NCBI RefSeq assembly: GCF_019972115.1
Contig: NZ_BPFJ01000002.1
Coordinates: forward strand, 248,001-312,000
Length of the DNA: 64,000 nt
Reading direction: 5' to 3'
Source of the DNA: Sulfurovum sp. TSL6
GTDB taxonomy: Bacteria; Campylobacterota; Campylobacteria; Campylobacterales; Sulfurovaceae
A program made the position numbers and the translations under genes. Shown piece after piece: positions 17,614-26,741 of the stretch (positions are counted from its first letter, which is position 1; the number at the start of each line of letters is the position of its first letter). Under the pieces are notes generated by a model. It was not told where the DNA came from. It saw only the letters and a list, made by a program, of their open reading frames with translations, and searched no databases.

Positions 17614-18060
17614 TTAACGAAACATCTTTCCAAGCATTTCCATAGCCCCGGTAGGCCCACCTGTATTGGAAAGCATTTCATCCATAATCGTACCTTCTCC
17701 TCTGGTTGCCTGATCTACAACCTGAGGTACTGCTTCAGCCAAAGCAGCAGTTGCACTCTCTTGAGATATTCCAAGTTCTGAAGCAAAAGAAGCAATGTTA
17801 TCAGAACCTAGAAGTGTAGTCATCTGCTCTATGGAAATAGATTTGTTCTCTCCGTTTCCCAGCCATGAACCTACGATCTCACCCAAACCATTTTGAGACA
17901 ACCCACCTACAAATTTCACCAGGTCAAGTCCACCAGAACCATTTCCGACCAATCTATTGAGTGCGTTGGCGATATCATCTATGTTAAGCTCTTTTGTTGC
18001 ATCATCACCATTATTATGAATGATAGAGGCAGCTGCTTTCAACAAATCCATTAGTTCCAT
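17614..18060 (-). CDS. YidB/DUF937-family protein
   Basis: The 148-residue protein is Gly/Asn/Ala-rich with the family pattern GLSQNGLGEIVGSWLGNGENKSIS, then LGISQESATAALAEAVPQVVD. It has no signal peptide or membrane segment. Members are widespread soluble proteins of unknown function. GGAAAAAAGATGG lies upstream. The neighbour at 18096 is on the same strand. Confidence 0.8.
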   Translation of the reverse strand: MELMDLLKAAASIIHNNGDDATKELNIDDIANALNRLVGNGSGGLDLVKFVGGLSQNGLGEIVGSWLGNGENKSISIEQMTTLLGSDNIASFASELGISQESATAALAEAVPQVVDQATRGEGTIMDEMLSNTGGPTGAMEMLGKMFR

Positions 18061-18095
18061 CTTTTTTCCCCTTTACTATTTCTAAAATGAGTCTA

Positions 18096-18956
18096 TCACA
18101 ATAAGACAATTGCATCATCTAACAATTGTATCTTCTTTGCTTCGATAAGTTCTGTCAAAGTACGTTTAAAATTTTTCTTACTCATACCAAAAACTTTTTT
18201 GATATCTTCGGCATCACTTTTATAGGTAAAAGGCAATGTCCCATCCGCTTCTTTCAGTAATTGCAAGATAATGCCTTCAGCCTCACTTATCTTTGCCTGT
18301 TTTCCAATGGGTTGTAATGAAAGGTCAAGTTTATAGTCTTTTCGTACATTTTTGATATAGACTTTTTTACGGTCACCGATGCGCAACTCTTCAAAGATCT
18401 CATTGCTAAATAACATCCCTTCATACTGATTATCTGCTATGACTTTAAACCCTAGCGGTGTCTTAGCCAAAACAATGGCATCCAACATTTTGTTTTGATG
18501 TAGGCCACTCATATCTCTATTTAAATATTTACCTATTTTCTGTGTACCATAAAGACGACCTGTTTGTTCATCCAGACAGACACGTAAAAGATATTTTTTA
18601 CCTATATTAAAATACTCTTTTTGTTGTGAAAGAGGAACAAAGAGGTCTTTTGGGAGTCCCCAGTTTACAAATGCTCCATAAGACTTGTAATCAACCACTG
18701 TAAAGTAGCCATATTCACCCAATTTGGCATAAGGCATTTTAGTGGTAGCTACAGGTCTATCTTCTGAATCTGTATAAACAAATACATCTATCAGTGCCCC
18801 TATAGGCATCTCATCTTCCATGACGTATACATTTGGAAGCAGTACTTCGCTGTCATCTTTTGATTCTAAAAACAATCCAAAGTCCGTATCTCTAGCGACT
18901 TCCAGGGTGTTGATCTTTCCAATTTCGATATGTAGATTTTTTGATTTTTCATTCAT
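18096..18956 (-). CDS. S1-domain RNA-binding protein, CvfB-like
   Basis: The 286-residue protein has successive OB/S1-like segments (about residues 5-65, 70-135 and 145-210), including GEYGYFTVVDYKSYGAFVNWGLPKDLFVP, and a C-terminal winged helix ending in TLTELIEAKKIQLLDD. This order matches CvfB (YitL), a cytoplasmic RNA-binding regulator. I used the ATG at 18956 (MNEKSKNLHIE); the frame is open for 24 codons further upstream but those residues do not look like the family. Confidence 0.8.
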   Translation of the reverse strand: MNEKSKNLHIEIGKINTLEVARDTDFGLFLESKDDSEVLLPNVYVMEDEMPIGALIDVFVYTDSEDRPVATTKMPYAKLGEYGYFTVVDYKSYGAFVNWGLPKDLFVPLSQQKEYFNIGKKYLLRVCLDEQTGRLYGTQKIGKYLNRDMSGLHQNKMLDAIVLAKTPLGFKVIADNQYEGMLFSNEIFEELRIGDRKKVYIKNVRKDYKLDLSLQPIGKQAKISEAEGIILQLLKEADGTLPFTYKSDAEDIKKVFGMSKKNFKRTLTELIEAKKIQLLDDAIVLL

Positions 18957-19085
18957 GTGTGTTATTCCGTTTCTTTGTATTGTGATATACTCACAATGTG
19001 ATAGTGACATTATAGCTGAATAATGCACTAACCTGCACTACTACTTACTGCAGAAGAATAAATATCCTTCTACATGCAAACACTA

Positions 19086-20342
19086 TTAGTATTTATAGTC
19101 AAACATCACCCAGTATTTTGTCGTATCTACGTATGATGTAGCAGCATCCCCTTTTGAATATACTGCACCTTTAAGCATCATATTTACATCTTCCATTACT
19201 TTTCTGGTATAGACCATATCAAACTCTGAACCATAATCTACACTTCCTGCATCACTGTTAAACTTATGATATACACCCAAGATCTTTCCAAATGTTTTAT
19301 CAGCATAGCCTAGTTTAAAAGAAAGGTCTTGAAGACCGTCAGCAGGTGTCGCTAAAAACATATCTGCCCATCCATTATGTGCATGCAGTGTAGCAAGTGG
19401 TGTACTAAATGGACTTGCACCGCTTCCAGCTTCTCCTAATACTTCATAACATGCACCCGCAGTAAACCCAAGGTGACTCCCGCTTAATCCAAATCTATAG
19501 TAATCAGCATCTTGTTCAGGTTCAGCATCATTGAATGGTGCACTCTCTTCAGTGAGTGATGGATCATTTTGCTTTGCATACTCTGCCATATAGTTCAATT
19601 TAACCCCACTGTCCAATGTGGTTCCACCTGCTGCTCTGATACCAATATGATCAGCAAAACTTGCAACCATATAATCATAAGCAGTAATGGTCAACTCAGG
19701 CATAGCTTTATAAGAAGCATGCAATAGAACCGTATTGGTATCAAAGTTCGGAGTCTTTAATCCGCCTAGATCTCTATCGAAAATCCTATTTATTCCCCAA
19801 ACATATGCTGCCATAAGATCAAGCTTCTCTATACCTTTATACGCTACGGATGCAAGATCATACGTCTGAGGCATTTGTCTCCAGCCTACGGTTCCGATAA
19901 ACCTTTGATTGTCTAAATTCACACCTTTTCTTCCTACCATACCGATGAAACCATCTTTGGCATAAGAAATATTTGCCTGCGTGACTCTGGTCTGTTCACC
20001 ATCAGCAACGATAGAATAGCCTGAACTTGCCGGTGCATAATTATCTGCACCGAAATTGCTCACATTTGTCATTTCCAATGCTGCCGACAGACCATCAACA
20101 CCCAATGCATCAAATTTTGCTCCGATGACGGTTCTTACAGTAAATGCATTGGCATTATCTTTGGCATTGTCCTGATCTACGAATTCATATCTTGGTCTGA
20201 TTTGAAGAGAGTACTTCCCGTTGCTCAATACATCTGCTACACTATTTACTTCAACTGCCTCTTCAGCTCCCACTGCAGCAGTCGTTCCCATCATTATACC
20301 CATTGCTGCGATTGCAACATAACTCATCTTTGTCATTTTCAT
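19086..20342 (-). CDS. Outer-membrane porin of the Campylobacterota OprD-like type
   Basis: The 418-residue precursor has a signal peptide (MKMTKMSYVAIAAMGIMMGTTAAVGA). The mature protein is all beta with alternating hydrophobic residues and ends in aromatic KYWVMFDYKY, as expected for a beta-barrel. The N-terminal LQIRPRYEFVDQDN resembles the major porins of sulfur-oxidising Campylobacterota. The ATG at 20342 has AAGGA 7 bases upstream; two earlier ATGs exist. Substrate is not known. A long perfect palindrome lies about 60 bases upstream. Confidence 0.8.
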   Translation of the reverse strand: MKMTKMSYVAIAAMGIMMGTTAAVGAEEAVEVNSVADVLSNGKYSLQIRPRYEFVDQDNAKDNANAFTVRTVIGAKFDALGVDGLSAALEMTNVSNFGADNYAPASSGYSIVADGEQTRVTQANISYAKDGFIGMVGRKGVNLDNQRFIGTVGWRQMPQTYDLASVAYKGIEKLDLMAAYVWGINRIFDRDLGGLKTPNFDTNTVLLHASYKAMPELTITAYDYMVASFADHIGIRAAGGTTLDSGVKLNYMAEYAKQNDPSLTEESAPFNDAEPEQDADYYRFGLSGSHLGFTAGACYEVLGEAGSGASPFSTPLATLHAHNGWADMFLATPADGLQDLSFKLGYADKTFGKILGVYHKFNSDAGSVDYGSEFDMVYTRKVMEDVNMMLKGAVYSKGDAATSYVDTTKYWVMFDYKY

Positions 20343-20402
20343 ATTGTTCATTCCTTGTAATTTTGTACAAAATGATAACATACTGAAAATATTATTTAAT
20401 CA

Positions 20403-20431
20403 TTAAACTGATTAATTTTTAATCAGTTTAA
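20403..20431. promoter_or_regulatory. 29-bp perfect palindrome upstream of the porin gene
   Basis: A 13-bp inverted repeat with half-site TTAAACTGATTAA and a 3-base T spacer lies 61 bases before the porin ATG and 95 bases after the dsbD stop. It could be an operator for the porin or a bidirectional hairpin. The half-site matches no regulator I know; it is not an FNR or Fur consensus. Confidence 0.55.
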
Positions 20432-20496
20432 ATATTCTTCTTTTAAAATAAATGCGTTTGATACTGTGTATATGAGAAAAAGAGGGGTACATGTTT

Positions 20497-20526
20497 ACAG
20501 AAAGGGGTTTAAACAACCCTTTCTGT
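20497..20526 (-). terminator. Terminator hairpin of dsbD
   Basis: ACAGAAAGGG pairs with CCCTTTCTGT around a short loop, starting immediately at the dsbD stop codon. The following minus-strand bases include a T-rich run about 20 bases on. Confidence 0.55.
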
Positions 20527-22313
20527 TATTTTAGTATGCTTTCCAAATGTGTAGCAAAATCTTCGGGAGGAATAAATCCAGTTAAACTTTTTTCAGGTAA
20601 ATAGTTATTAGCTTTATCAAAAAAGATGATGTTCGGTGTACCGAACAGTTCAAATTTTTTAAGTAATGCTTTGTCTGCATCCGTATTATCTGTAAGGTCT
20701 ATCTTGATAAAAGTGAAGTTTTTAAGATGTTCTTGTACACGTGGATCTGGAAATGTGATCTCTTCGAGTTCTGTACATGCAGTACAAGACTTTTTACCAA
20801 AGTCCACCACCACCGGCTTCTCTGACTCACCTACCTCTTTCATAAGGCGGTCAACGCTATAGCCTCTATGGCTTTCTTTATCTGCACTCCTAGGTACAGT
20901 ATTTGCTAGACCAGTATTCAACTGTGTAAATCTTTCAAAAGGTCTGATCACGGAATCTGCACCACTGATACCACCGATGAACAGAGATACACCATAAAGT
21001 AAAAACACCATAGCCAAAAGCTGAAAAAGTTTCTTTGCACCCTGTGTTGCACTGCTAGGGTTAAATACACCCATATAGAGTGCTGTACCTATCAACAACA
21101 ATGCCCAAAGTATCATAGTAAGACTCTCTGGAAGTATACGTGAAAGCATAAAAATACCAAGACCTAGCATCATGACACCAAACGTTTGAGAAACCGCTGT
21201 CATCCATCCACCAGGTTTTGGCATAAATTTACCTGCACCCAATCCTACAATAAGCAGCGGCATCCCCATACCTATACTCATGATAAACAGTGCGGACCCA
21301 CCCAGAAGGGCATCCCCAGTGTGGGAGATGAACAGTACAGCCCCGCCAAGCGGTGGTGCAACACACGGTCCAACGATCAGTGCAGAGAGTAGTCCCATAA
21401 TTGCTGTACCTACTATACCTTTCCCTTGGGCATTGTCACTTACGCTACTCAGTTTCGACTGCCATGAAGCAGGAAGACCTATCTCGTAGTATCCAAAAAG
21501 AGAGAATGCCAAAGCGACGAACATCGCAGAAAAAAGAGTTAAGACCCAAGGTGTTTGCATCGCAGTTTGTATATCTGCACCAACCAATCCTGCTATGATC
21601 CCTACAACTGTATAGGTCATAGCCATAGAAACGACATAGACCAAGGAAGTAAAAAACGCTTGCGCTACACTTGGTTTTTCATTTCCCCCCTGCTGTGAAA
21701 CGATAATCGAAGACAAGATAGGTATCATAGGAAAGATACACGGTGTCAATGCCAACAATAAACCAAAAATGAAGAAAAGAAGTAAAATGAATATGGAACT
21801 TTCATTGACCAGTATATCTGCTATTTTCGCTGTATTTCCCTCTTTGACAAGTTTTGATATCTTTTCAAACAGACCGAGTTCTACACCTTTAAAATCAAAG
21901 GTTTTTTTAATAGGCTGATAACAGATACCTGTATCCGAACATCCTTGAAACTCTATCTCAAGCGTATAATCACCTTTCACCTGTGACTCTATATCTTTTG
22001 TAGGAATGCTAACAAGTAACTCTTTTTCATAACCCATATCACCATCAAAATCATGTGCTTTCGGTTTTGTAACAGTAAGTTCTAGAGAAGAAGGAGAAAT
22101 GATCCTGTAATGTAATGTATCTGCATAAACATGAATTTTATCTGCCATGATAATTTTTGTTTCTATTACTTCATCTTCAAGTACAGCTGTTACCTGAAAT
22201 GCTTCATCCGGCGATAAGAATTTCTGTTTTTTCAAGACACTCTCAAACCCTGCAGATGCAAATGCACCTAAAATTAAACTCAATAAGAGTAACTTTTTTA
22301 CTAAATCATTCAT
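20526..22313 (-). CDS. dsbD: Thiol:disulfide interchange protein DsbD
   Basis: The 595-residue inner-membrane protein carries reducing electrons from cytoplasmic thioredoxin to the periplasm. Order: signal segment; N-terminal alpha domain with the Cys pair in CSDTGICYQPIKKTF (about residue 125); eight-helix beta domain with ALTPCIFPMIP and LIVGPCVAPPLGG cysteines; C-terminal thioredoxin-like gamma domain with CTAC (about residue 510). All six redox cysteines are present. This supply of reductant fits cytochrome c maturation. Length is normal. Confidence 0.94.
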   Translation of the reverse strand: MNDLVKKLLLLSLILGAFASAGFESVLKKQKFLSPDEAFQVTAVLEDEVIETKIIMADKIHVYADTLHYRIISPSSLELTVTKPKAHDFDGDMGYEKELLVSIPTKDIESQVKGDYTLEIEFQGCSDTGICYQPIKKTFDFKGVELGLFEKISKLVKEGNTAKIADILVNESSIFILLLFFIFGLLLALTPCIFPMIPILSSIIVSQQGGNEKPSVAQAFFTSLVYVVSMAMTYTVVGIIAGLVGADIQTAMQTPWVLTLFSAMFVALAFSLFGYYEIGLPASWQSKLSSVSDNAQGKGIVGTAIMGLLSALIVGPCVAPPLGGAVLFISHTGDALLGGSALFIMSIGMGMPLLIVGLGAGKFMPKPGGWMTAVSQTFGVMMLGLGIFMLSRILPESLTMILWALLLIGTALYMGVFNPSSATQGAKKLFQLLAMVFLLYGVSLFIGGISGADSVIRPFERFTQLNTGLANTVPRSADKESHRGYSVDRLMKEVGESEKPVVVDFGKKSCTACTELEEITFPDPRVQEHLKNFTFIKIDLTDNTDADKALLKKFELFGTPNIIFFDKANNYLPEKSLTGFIPPEDFATHLESILK

Positions 22314-22413
22314 TATTTTCTCTTTTATATTAAACTTTTATACTATTCTATAGTACTATTCGTGTATAAGCTGTGTAATATTACCAATAATTGGTTAACA
22401 ATAAAGGTTAAAA

Positions 22414-24348
22414 ATGGCAAATCATCTTAAAAATGAACACTCCCCTTACTTACAGCAACATGCTGACAATCCTGTAGACTGGTACCCTTGGGGTGAAGAA
22501 GCCTTTGAAAAAGCACGAAAAGAGAACAAAGCTATCTTTCTTTCCATAGGGTACAGTTCTTGTCACTGGTGCCATGTTATGGAAGATGAGTCTTTTAAAG
22601 ATGAAGCGACTGCAAAGATCCTGAATGAACATTTCATTGCAGTCAAAGTAGATAGAGAAGAGCGTCCGGACATAGACAAACATTTTCAAGAAGTCTACCA
22701 GCTGATGAACCAACGTCCGGGGGGTTGGCCTACTTCTATCTTTTTGACACAGGAACAAAAGCCTTTTTACTCCGCTACCTACATACCTGATGAACCTCGT
22801 TACGGGATGATGAGTTTTTCAAGTTTACTCGAAGTGATCGCTGATAAATATAGTAAAGAAAAAGCGCTGCTTACAGAAAAAGCTGATGAGATACTCCGTT
22901 TTCTCAATCCCAAAGAAGATAAAATACAAGCCACAAAACTAGACCTTAGCATCATCGGAAGGGTTTCAGATCAAGCCAAACAACTTTTTGATAATACCAA
23001 TGGGGGATTTAACAAAGCACCTAAATTCCCTCAAGCGTCTATGCTTGATTTACTGTTGGATCTATACCGTATCACCGGAGATAAAGAAACACGAAACATG
23101 GCACTGCACTCACTCACTTGTATGGCCAAAGGTGGATTAAGAGATCTTGTAGAGGGTGGTTTTTGCCGTTATTCTACCGATAATGAATGGCTTATACCTC
23201 ATTTTGAAAAGATGACTTACGACAATGCCCTACTGGCAGAAGTCTACCTCAAAGCATATAACGTTAAAGGAGATGACTTTTACAAGTCTGTCGCTTTTGA
23301 AACGATAGACTTTATGATGGAAAACATGAGTGAAAATGGGCTTTTTTACTCTGCCTCTGATGCCGATACAGAAGGAGAAGAAGGCAAATACTTTGTCTAT
23401 ACCTATGAAAAGGCTTTAAAATCCTTTGAAAAAGCAGGTATCCCTAGTCAAGGACATGCTGCACTTGCCAAGGCACTGCATATCACAAAAGAAGGAAACT
23501 TTGAAGGTAAGAACATCGTCCGTATAGATGATCCTGCCCATCATCATAAGATCCCTTACTATGATGAAGCGATACAGGCACTTAAAAAACGCAGAGAAAA
23601 ACGTACCCACCCTTTCATAGACAAAAAAATACTTGTTTCATGGAATGCCATGATGATAAAAACCCTTTTCAAAGCCTCTCGTATAGATAACGCTTATCTC
23701 AAACAAGCCATCCGATCGCTGGATGCATTGCTGGAGAGTATGTACATCAATGCTGAACTCTTTCACTCTACACTCATTGGTAAAAAACCGAAGATCAAAG
23801 CTTTTTTGGAAGATTATGCCTATCTTGCAGAAGTCCTCATCGAAGCGTATGAAAGTACACTCGATGAAACGTATCTTATTACGGCAACTAAACTTACGAA
23901 CAGTGCCATTGAAAAATACTTTGACCAAGGGAAATGGAAGTTCTCAAGAGGAGAGTTTGAAACCAATGCGGACATTTATGACAGCTCCTATCCTTCTTCC
24001 GTTGCAACTATGCTCTCCGTACTTTACAGCATCTCTTCTTTGGTCGATGTCATCTATAAAAAATTTGTCTTTAAAACACTGGAGATCTACTCTTATGATG
24101 TCATGCGCCAACCCATCTCTACACCAAGCATGAGCCGTATGGTGATTCGTTATCTCAAAGATGATGTCATTATCAAAGCCAAAGAAGATGCACTCAAAAT
24201 GCATATTAAAGACCTGGATACCCTTCCCCATCCTTTCTCACTTTTGAAAAGTGACGCCAATGACGGCTTTATGCTATGTAACTCCAATAGCTGTTTTGGG
24301 CATGAAAAAGATTTTAAAGGGATTATAGAAATTTTAGAGAAACGCTAA
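22414..24348 (+). CDS. DUF255 thioredoxin-fold / (alpha/alpha)6-barrel protein (YyaL/SPATA20 family)
   Basis: The 644-residue cytoplasmic protein begins with [23 protein letters not shown] and has a CHWC redox-like site (SSCHWCHVM, about residues 49-57) in a thioredoxin-like fold. It then has RPDID and GGWPTSIFL motifs. From about residue 190 it turns into an all-helical barrel similar to N-acylglucosamine 2-epimerases. The family is highly conserved, but its reaction is unknown. Its stop overlaps the apbE start (TAATG), so the two are co-translated. Confidence 0.88.
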   Translation: MANHLKNEHSPYLQQHADNPVDWYPWGEEAFEKARKENKAIFLSIGYSSCHWCHVMEDESFKDEATAKILNEHFIAVKVDREERPDIDKHFQEVYQLMNQRPGGWPTSIFLTQEQKPFYSATYIPDEPRYGMMSFSSLLEVIADKYSKEKALLTEKADEILRFLNPKEDKIQATKLDLSIIGRVSDQAKQLFDNTNGGFNKAPKFPQASMLDLLLDLYRITGDKETRNMALHSLTCMAKGGLRDLVEGGFCRYSTDNEWLIPHFEKMTYDNALLAEVYLKAYNVKGDDFYKSVAFETIDFMMENMSENGLFYSASDADTEGEEGKYFVYTYEKALKSFEKAGIPSQGHAALAKALHITKEGNFEGKNIVRIDDPAHHHKIPYYDEAIQALKKRREKRTHPFIDKKILVSWNAMMIKTLFKASRIDNAYLKQAIRSLDALLESMYINAELFHSTLIGKKPKIKAFLEDYAYLAEVLIEAYESTLDETYLITATKLTNSAIEKYFDQGKWKFSRGEFETNADIYDSSYPSSVATMLSVLYSISSLVDVIYKKFVFKTLEIYSYDVMRQPISTPSMSRMVIRYLKDDVIIKAKEDALKMHIKDLDTLPHPFSLLKSDANDGFMLCNSNSCFGHEKDFKGIIEILEKR

Positions 24349-25394
24349 TGAGACTTCTCTTTGTTTTCCTGTTTCCTCTGTTCTTACTTGCACATGAAGG
24401 GTTACAGAAACGTACACAAGTACTTATGGGGACCTTTGTCAGTATCTCACTGCCGCAACAGTACAATCAGGAAATCACCAAATCCTTTGAACTGCTAAAG
24501 CGTATCGAAGATTCTCTCTCTACCTATGATGAGACTGCCACACTGGCAAAACTGAACAAAAACCACCATGTAAAGTATGATCCTTATTTGGCTGAAGCCA
24601 TTACACTTTCAAGATCGTATTATCATCAGAGCCATGGCTACTTTGATATCACAATCGGATCGATCTCAAAAAAGCTCTACCATTTTGGAGAAGAAAAAAC
24701 CTACTCTCCCTCCAAACAAGCGTTACGCAGTGCCCATCTGGATATCCACGGTATATCTATAGATAACAAGCAGATCATCACGGATGAAAATATTACCATA
24801 GACTTGGGCGGCATGGGCAAAGGGTATGGGGCAGACAAAGTGGCTCAGTATCTTCATGAACAAAATATCACAGAAGGGATCATTGCACTGAGCGGAGATA
24901 TCAGATGTTTGCATCGTTGTGAAGTCTACCTGCAATCCCCCTATTCTGAACAGACATTTGCCAAAATCAAAAGCAAAAAAACGCAACTCTCCATCTCTAC
25001 AAGCGGAACCTACAGGAGGTTTGCTACAACCAAAGAGGAACATCACCTCATCAATCCCAAAACAGCTTCACAGGGCCGTGAATTTGTTTCCGTATCACTT
25101 TTTACCACCGCAAACAATGCCAAGATCGATGCCTATGCTACAGCACTCTCAGTCATGCCTAGAAGAGAAGCATTGGCATTTTTAAAAGAGAGGGAAGATA
25201 TTGGCTTTGTGTTGGTAGATAGAGAAGGAAAGATACTCTATGGAAATTTAACCAATCTTGTAACTATAGAGTGGTTAGACTACAAAGAAAACCCGACCAA
25301 TCCGAGCATCACCACAAATAACAACACAAAACTTGACACTGCTACAAGTTTGATCCATCCTGATACTACGAGTCCAAACGCAATTGCAAAGTAA
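24348..25394 (+). CDS. apbE: FAD:protein FMN transferase ApbE, with extra C-terminal tail
   Basis: ApbE covalently attaches FMN from FAD to a Thr/Ser of exported flavoproteins. A signal peptide ([18 protein letters not shown]) is followed by QVLMGTFVSISLP, the DLGGMGKGYGADKV loop, HHLINPKTASQG and the metal-binding DAYATALSVM. The likely substrate is the FMN-binding protein encoded at 26200-26727 on the other strand. The usual C-terminus would end around residue 320; here about 27 Asn/Thr-rich residues follow and are antisense to the end of the gene at 25280, a 115-base convergent overlap. Confidence 0.92.
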   Translation: MRLLFVFLFPLFLLAHEGLQKRTQVLMGTFVSISLPQQYNQEITKSFELLKRIEDSLSTYDETATLAKLNKNHHVKYDPYLAEAITLSRSYYHQSHGYFDITIGSISKKLYHFGEEKTYSPSKQALRSAHLDIHGISIDNKQIITDENITIDLGGMGKGYGADKVAQYLHEQNITEGIIALSGDIRCLHRCEVYLQSPYSEQTFAKIKSKKTQLSISTSGTYRRFATTKEEHHLINPKTASQGREFVSVSLFTTANNAKIDAYATALSVMPRREALAFLKEREDIGFVLVDREGKILYGNLTNLVTIEWLDYKENPTNPSITTNNNTKLDTATSLIHPDTTSPNAIAK

Positions 25395-25723
25395 GCAAAA
25401 ATATCAAACAACGCAAAAACAAAAAGAACCATTGCCACGATCAAAGAGATTTTTTGTGACACTTTGGTACTAAACAACATGAAGTGTGCTGTTACAAAGA
25501 TCAGTGTACCAATGGCAAACAGATGCGGTGTAACTACTTCTACCAGCCCTTCTATACTTTTATCTGCAGGGGCATTGATGACATTTTTCATAGTAGCGAT
25601 GATACTCTCACTACACCCCAATCCTTGTGAAAGCAAAAAGAGCCATACCCCGCTCATTAAGATCAACATGATATAAATGAGCATATATCTTATAGGAAGA
25701 CTGTAAAGTGCTATATGTTTCAT
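25280..25723 (-). CDS. Small polytopic membrane protein of a flavinylation cluster (gene 4)
   Basis: The 147-residue protein from the ATG at 25723 has four hydrophobic helices. His residues lie inside helix 2 (TPHLFAIGTLIFVTAHFMLF), spaced so that they could bind a heme. I do not recognise a named family. The start overlaps the stop of the previous gene (ATGA). A longer open frame up to 25891 exists but would lie within that gene. Its topology and the H-L/I-x-L-F pattern resemble the neighbour at 25720, suggesting a paralogous pair. The 3' end overlaps apbE by 115 bases. Confidence 0.7.
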   Translation of the reverse strand: MKHIALYSLPIRYMLIYIMLILMSGVWLFLLSQGLGCSESIIATMKNVINAPADKSIEGLVEVVTPHLFAIGTLIFVTAHFMLFSTKVSQKISLIVAMVLFVFALFDIFAYFAIAFGLVVSGWIKLVAVSSFVLLFVVMLGLVGFSL

Positions 25724-26193
25724 TTGAACAGGAGTTTCTTTAAGGTTATAACAGCAACTATAGATGCTAGAATATGCCAAAGTACAAAGCTTATCAGCCA
25801 TACAGCTGTAAAATATGCACTGACAAAATATGCGACTAAAAGTGCCAAGGGAGCTAACATACCCAAAATAAACAGAAGGTGTACGACCCATTTGGTCATA
25901 CCTTTACTTGAATAGAGACGAATATAGATAGAGGAAAGTATCACAATGGCAAACAGTGTCATAAAGAGATCGATGTGAACCTGCAGTAAAAGGGAGTCTA
26001 TCAATACAGGTTCCACAAAGTTCTCTGCATCACCAAAAAGTGTCACCGAAATACTATGCATATCCAAACCGATCACATACGCATGAAGTACTATATCAAA
26101 TCCAAGATAGAAGAGTATCGCAAATACAACACTGCCCATCAAATAACTAAGCAGTGTAGAGTGTGCCAGATCTTTTGTGACTAAAAATTTCAT
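25720..26193 (-). CDS. Small polytopic membrane protein of a flavinylation cluster (gene 3)
   Basis: The 157-residue protein has four to five hydrophobic segments with several His residues (LHAYVIGLDMHS, VHIDLFMTLF, VLWHILAS). It has no recognised domain. It starts 6 bases after the FMN-binding gene and is coupled to the next one, so these genes form one transcript with the porin. I infer that it and its neighbour form a membrane complex that passes electrons or substrate to the flavoprotein; that is not shown by sequence alone. Confidence 0.7.
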   Translation of the reverse strand: MKFLVTKDLAHSTLLSYLMGSVVFAILFYLGFDIVLHAYVIGLDMHSISVTLFGDAENFVEPVLIDSLLLQVHIDLFMTLFAIVILSSIYIRLYSSKGMTKWVVHLLFILGMLAPLALLVAYFVSAYFTAVWLISFVLWHILASIVAVITLKKLLFK

Positions 26194-26199
26194 TGCATA

Positions 26200-26727
26200 T
26201 TACTTTAAAACAATTTCATAAATAGCTCTGGCCACTCTTGCACCTTCGGTGATCGATCTTGCCGAGAGTGTAGAACCGCTGATCGTTGGTATATCTTTTC
26301 CTACAGTCAGTGTTGCTGAGGCATCTCTATTCTGCAGTTGGCCCATCCACGTTTTGTTTGGTATATACTCCGGCGGTTCGCCAAATGCCATAATTTCCGT
26401 AAACTTCAATTTGCCGCAGTTATCAAATGCATAGAGTACAGTAGCCTTCTTTCCTCTTACTTTTCTTGCTATGAGTACCGCATATCCCAATCTTTCATTC
26501 TTACTTTTAATATCGTAATAACGATAAATTTTAGTTCTCACAGCTGCCTTCGCTCTGGACTGTACCTGAGAAAACTGTTTTTTTGTCAGTATGATCTGCT
26601 TAGGCTCTATGTTACTCACTCCGGTAAAAGAGGATTTTATCACATCATCCACTGATGGTTTCGTTTTAGCCACACCGCTTTGGGACAGAAGCATCCCAAA
26701 GAGCAGTGTAAAAAAGATTTGTTTCAT
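26200..26727 (-). CDS. Exported FMN-binding-domain protein (covalent flavoprotein)
   Basis: The 175-residue protein has a signal peptide (MKQIFFTLLFGMLLSQSGVAK) and one FMN_bind domain. The C-terminal part DIPTISGSTLSARSITEGAR holds the flavinylation motif: the Thr of SGSTLS is the likely attachment site for FMN by ApbE. Similar domains occur in NqrC and RnfG and carry electrons outside the cytoplasm. It lies 14 bases downstream of a porin and 6 bases before two small membrane proteins. ApbE is encoded opposite, at 24348. The substrate is unknown. Confidence 0.85.
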   Translation of the reverse strand: MKQIFFTLLFGMLLSQSGVAKTKPSVDDVIKSSFTGVSNIEPKQIILTKKQFSQVQSRAKAAVRTKIYRYYDIKSKNERLGYAVLIARKVRGKKATVLYAFDNCGKLKFTEIMAFGEPPEYIPNKTWMGQLQNRDASATLTVGKDIPTISGSTLSARSITEGARVARAIYEIVLK

Positions 26728-26741
26728 TGTGTATCCACGTA

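Noticed and set aside
25724-25891. 56-codon N-terminal extension of the last membrane protein in the flavinylation cluster
   Set aside because: It lies inside the preceding gene in another frame and has Cys-rich non-protein-like composition; the ATG at 25723 overlaps the previous stop and fits translational coupling.
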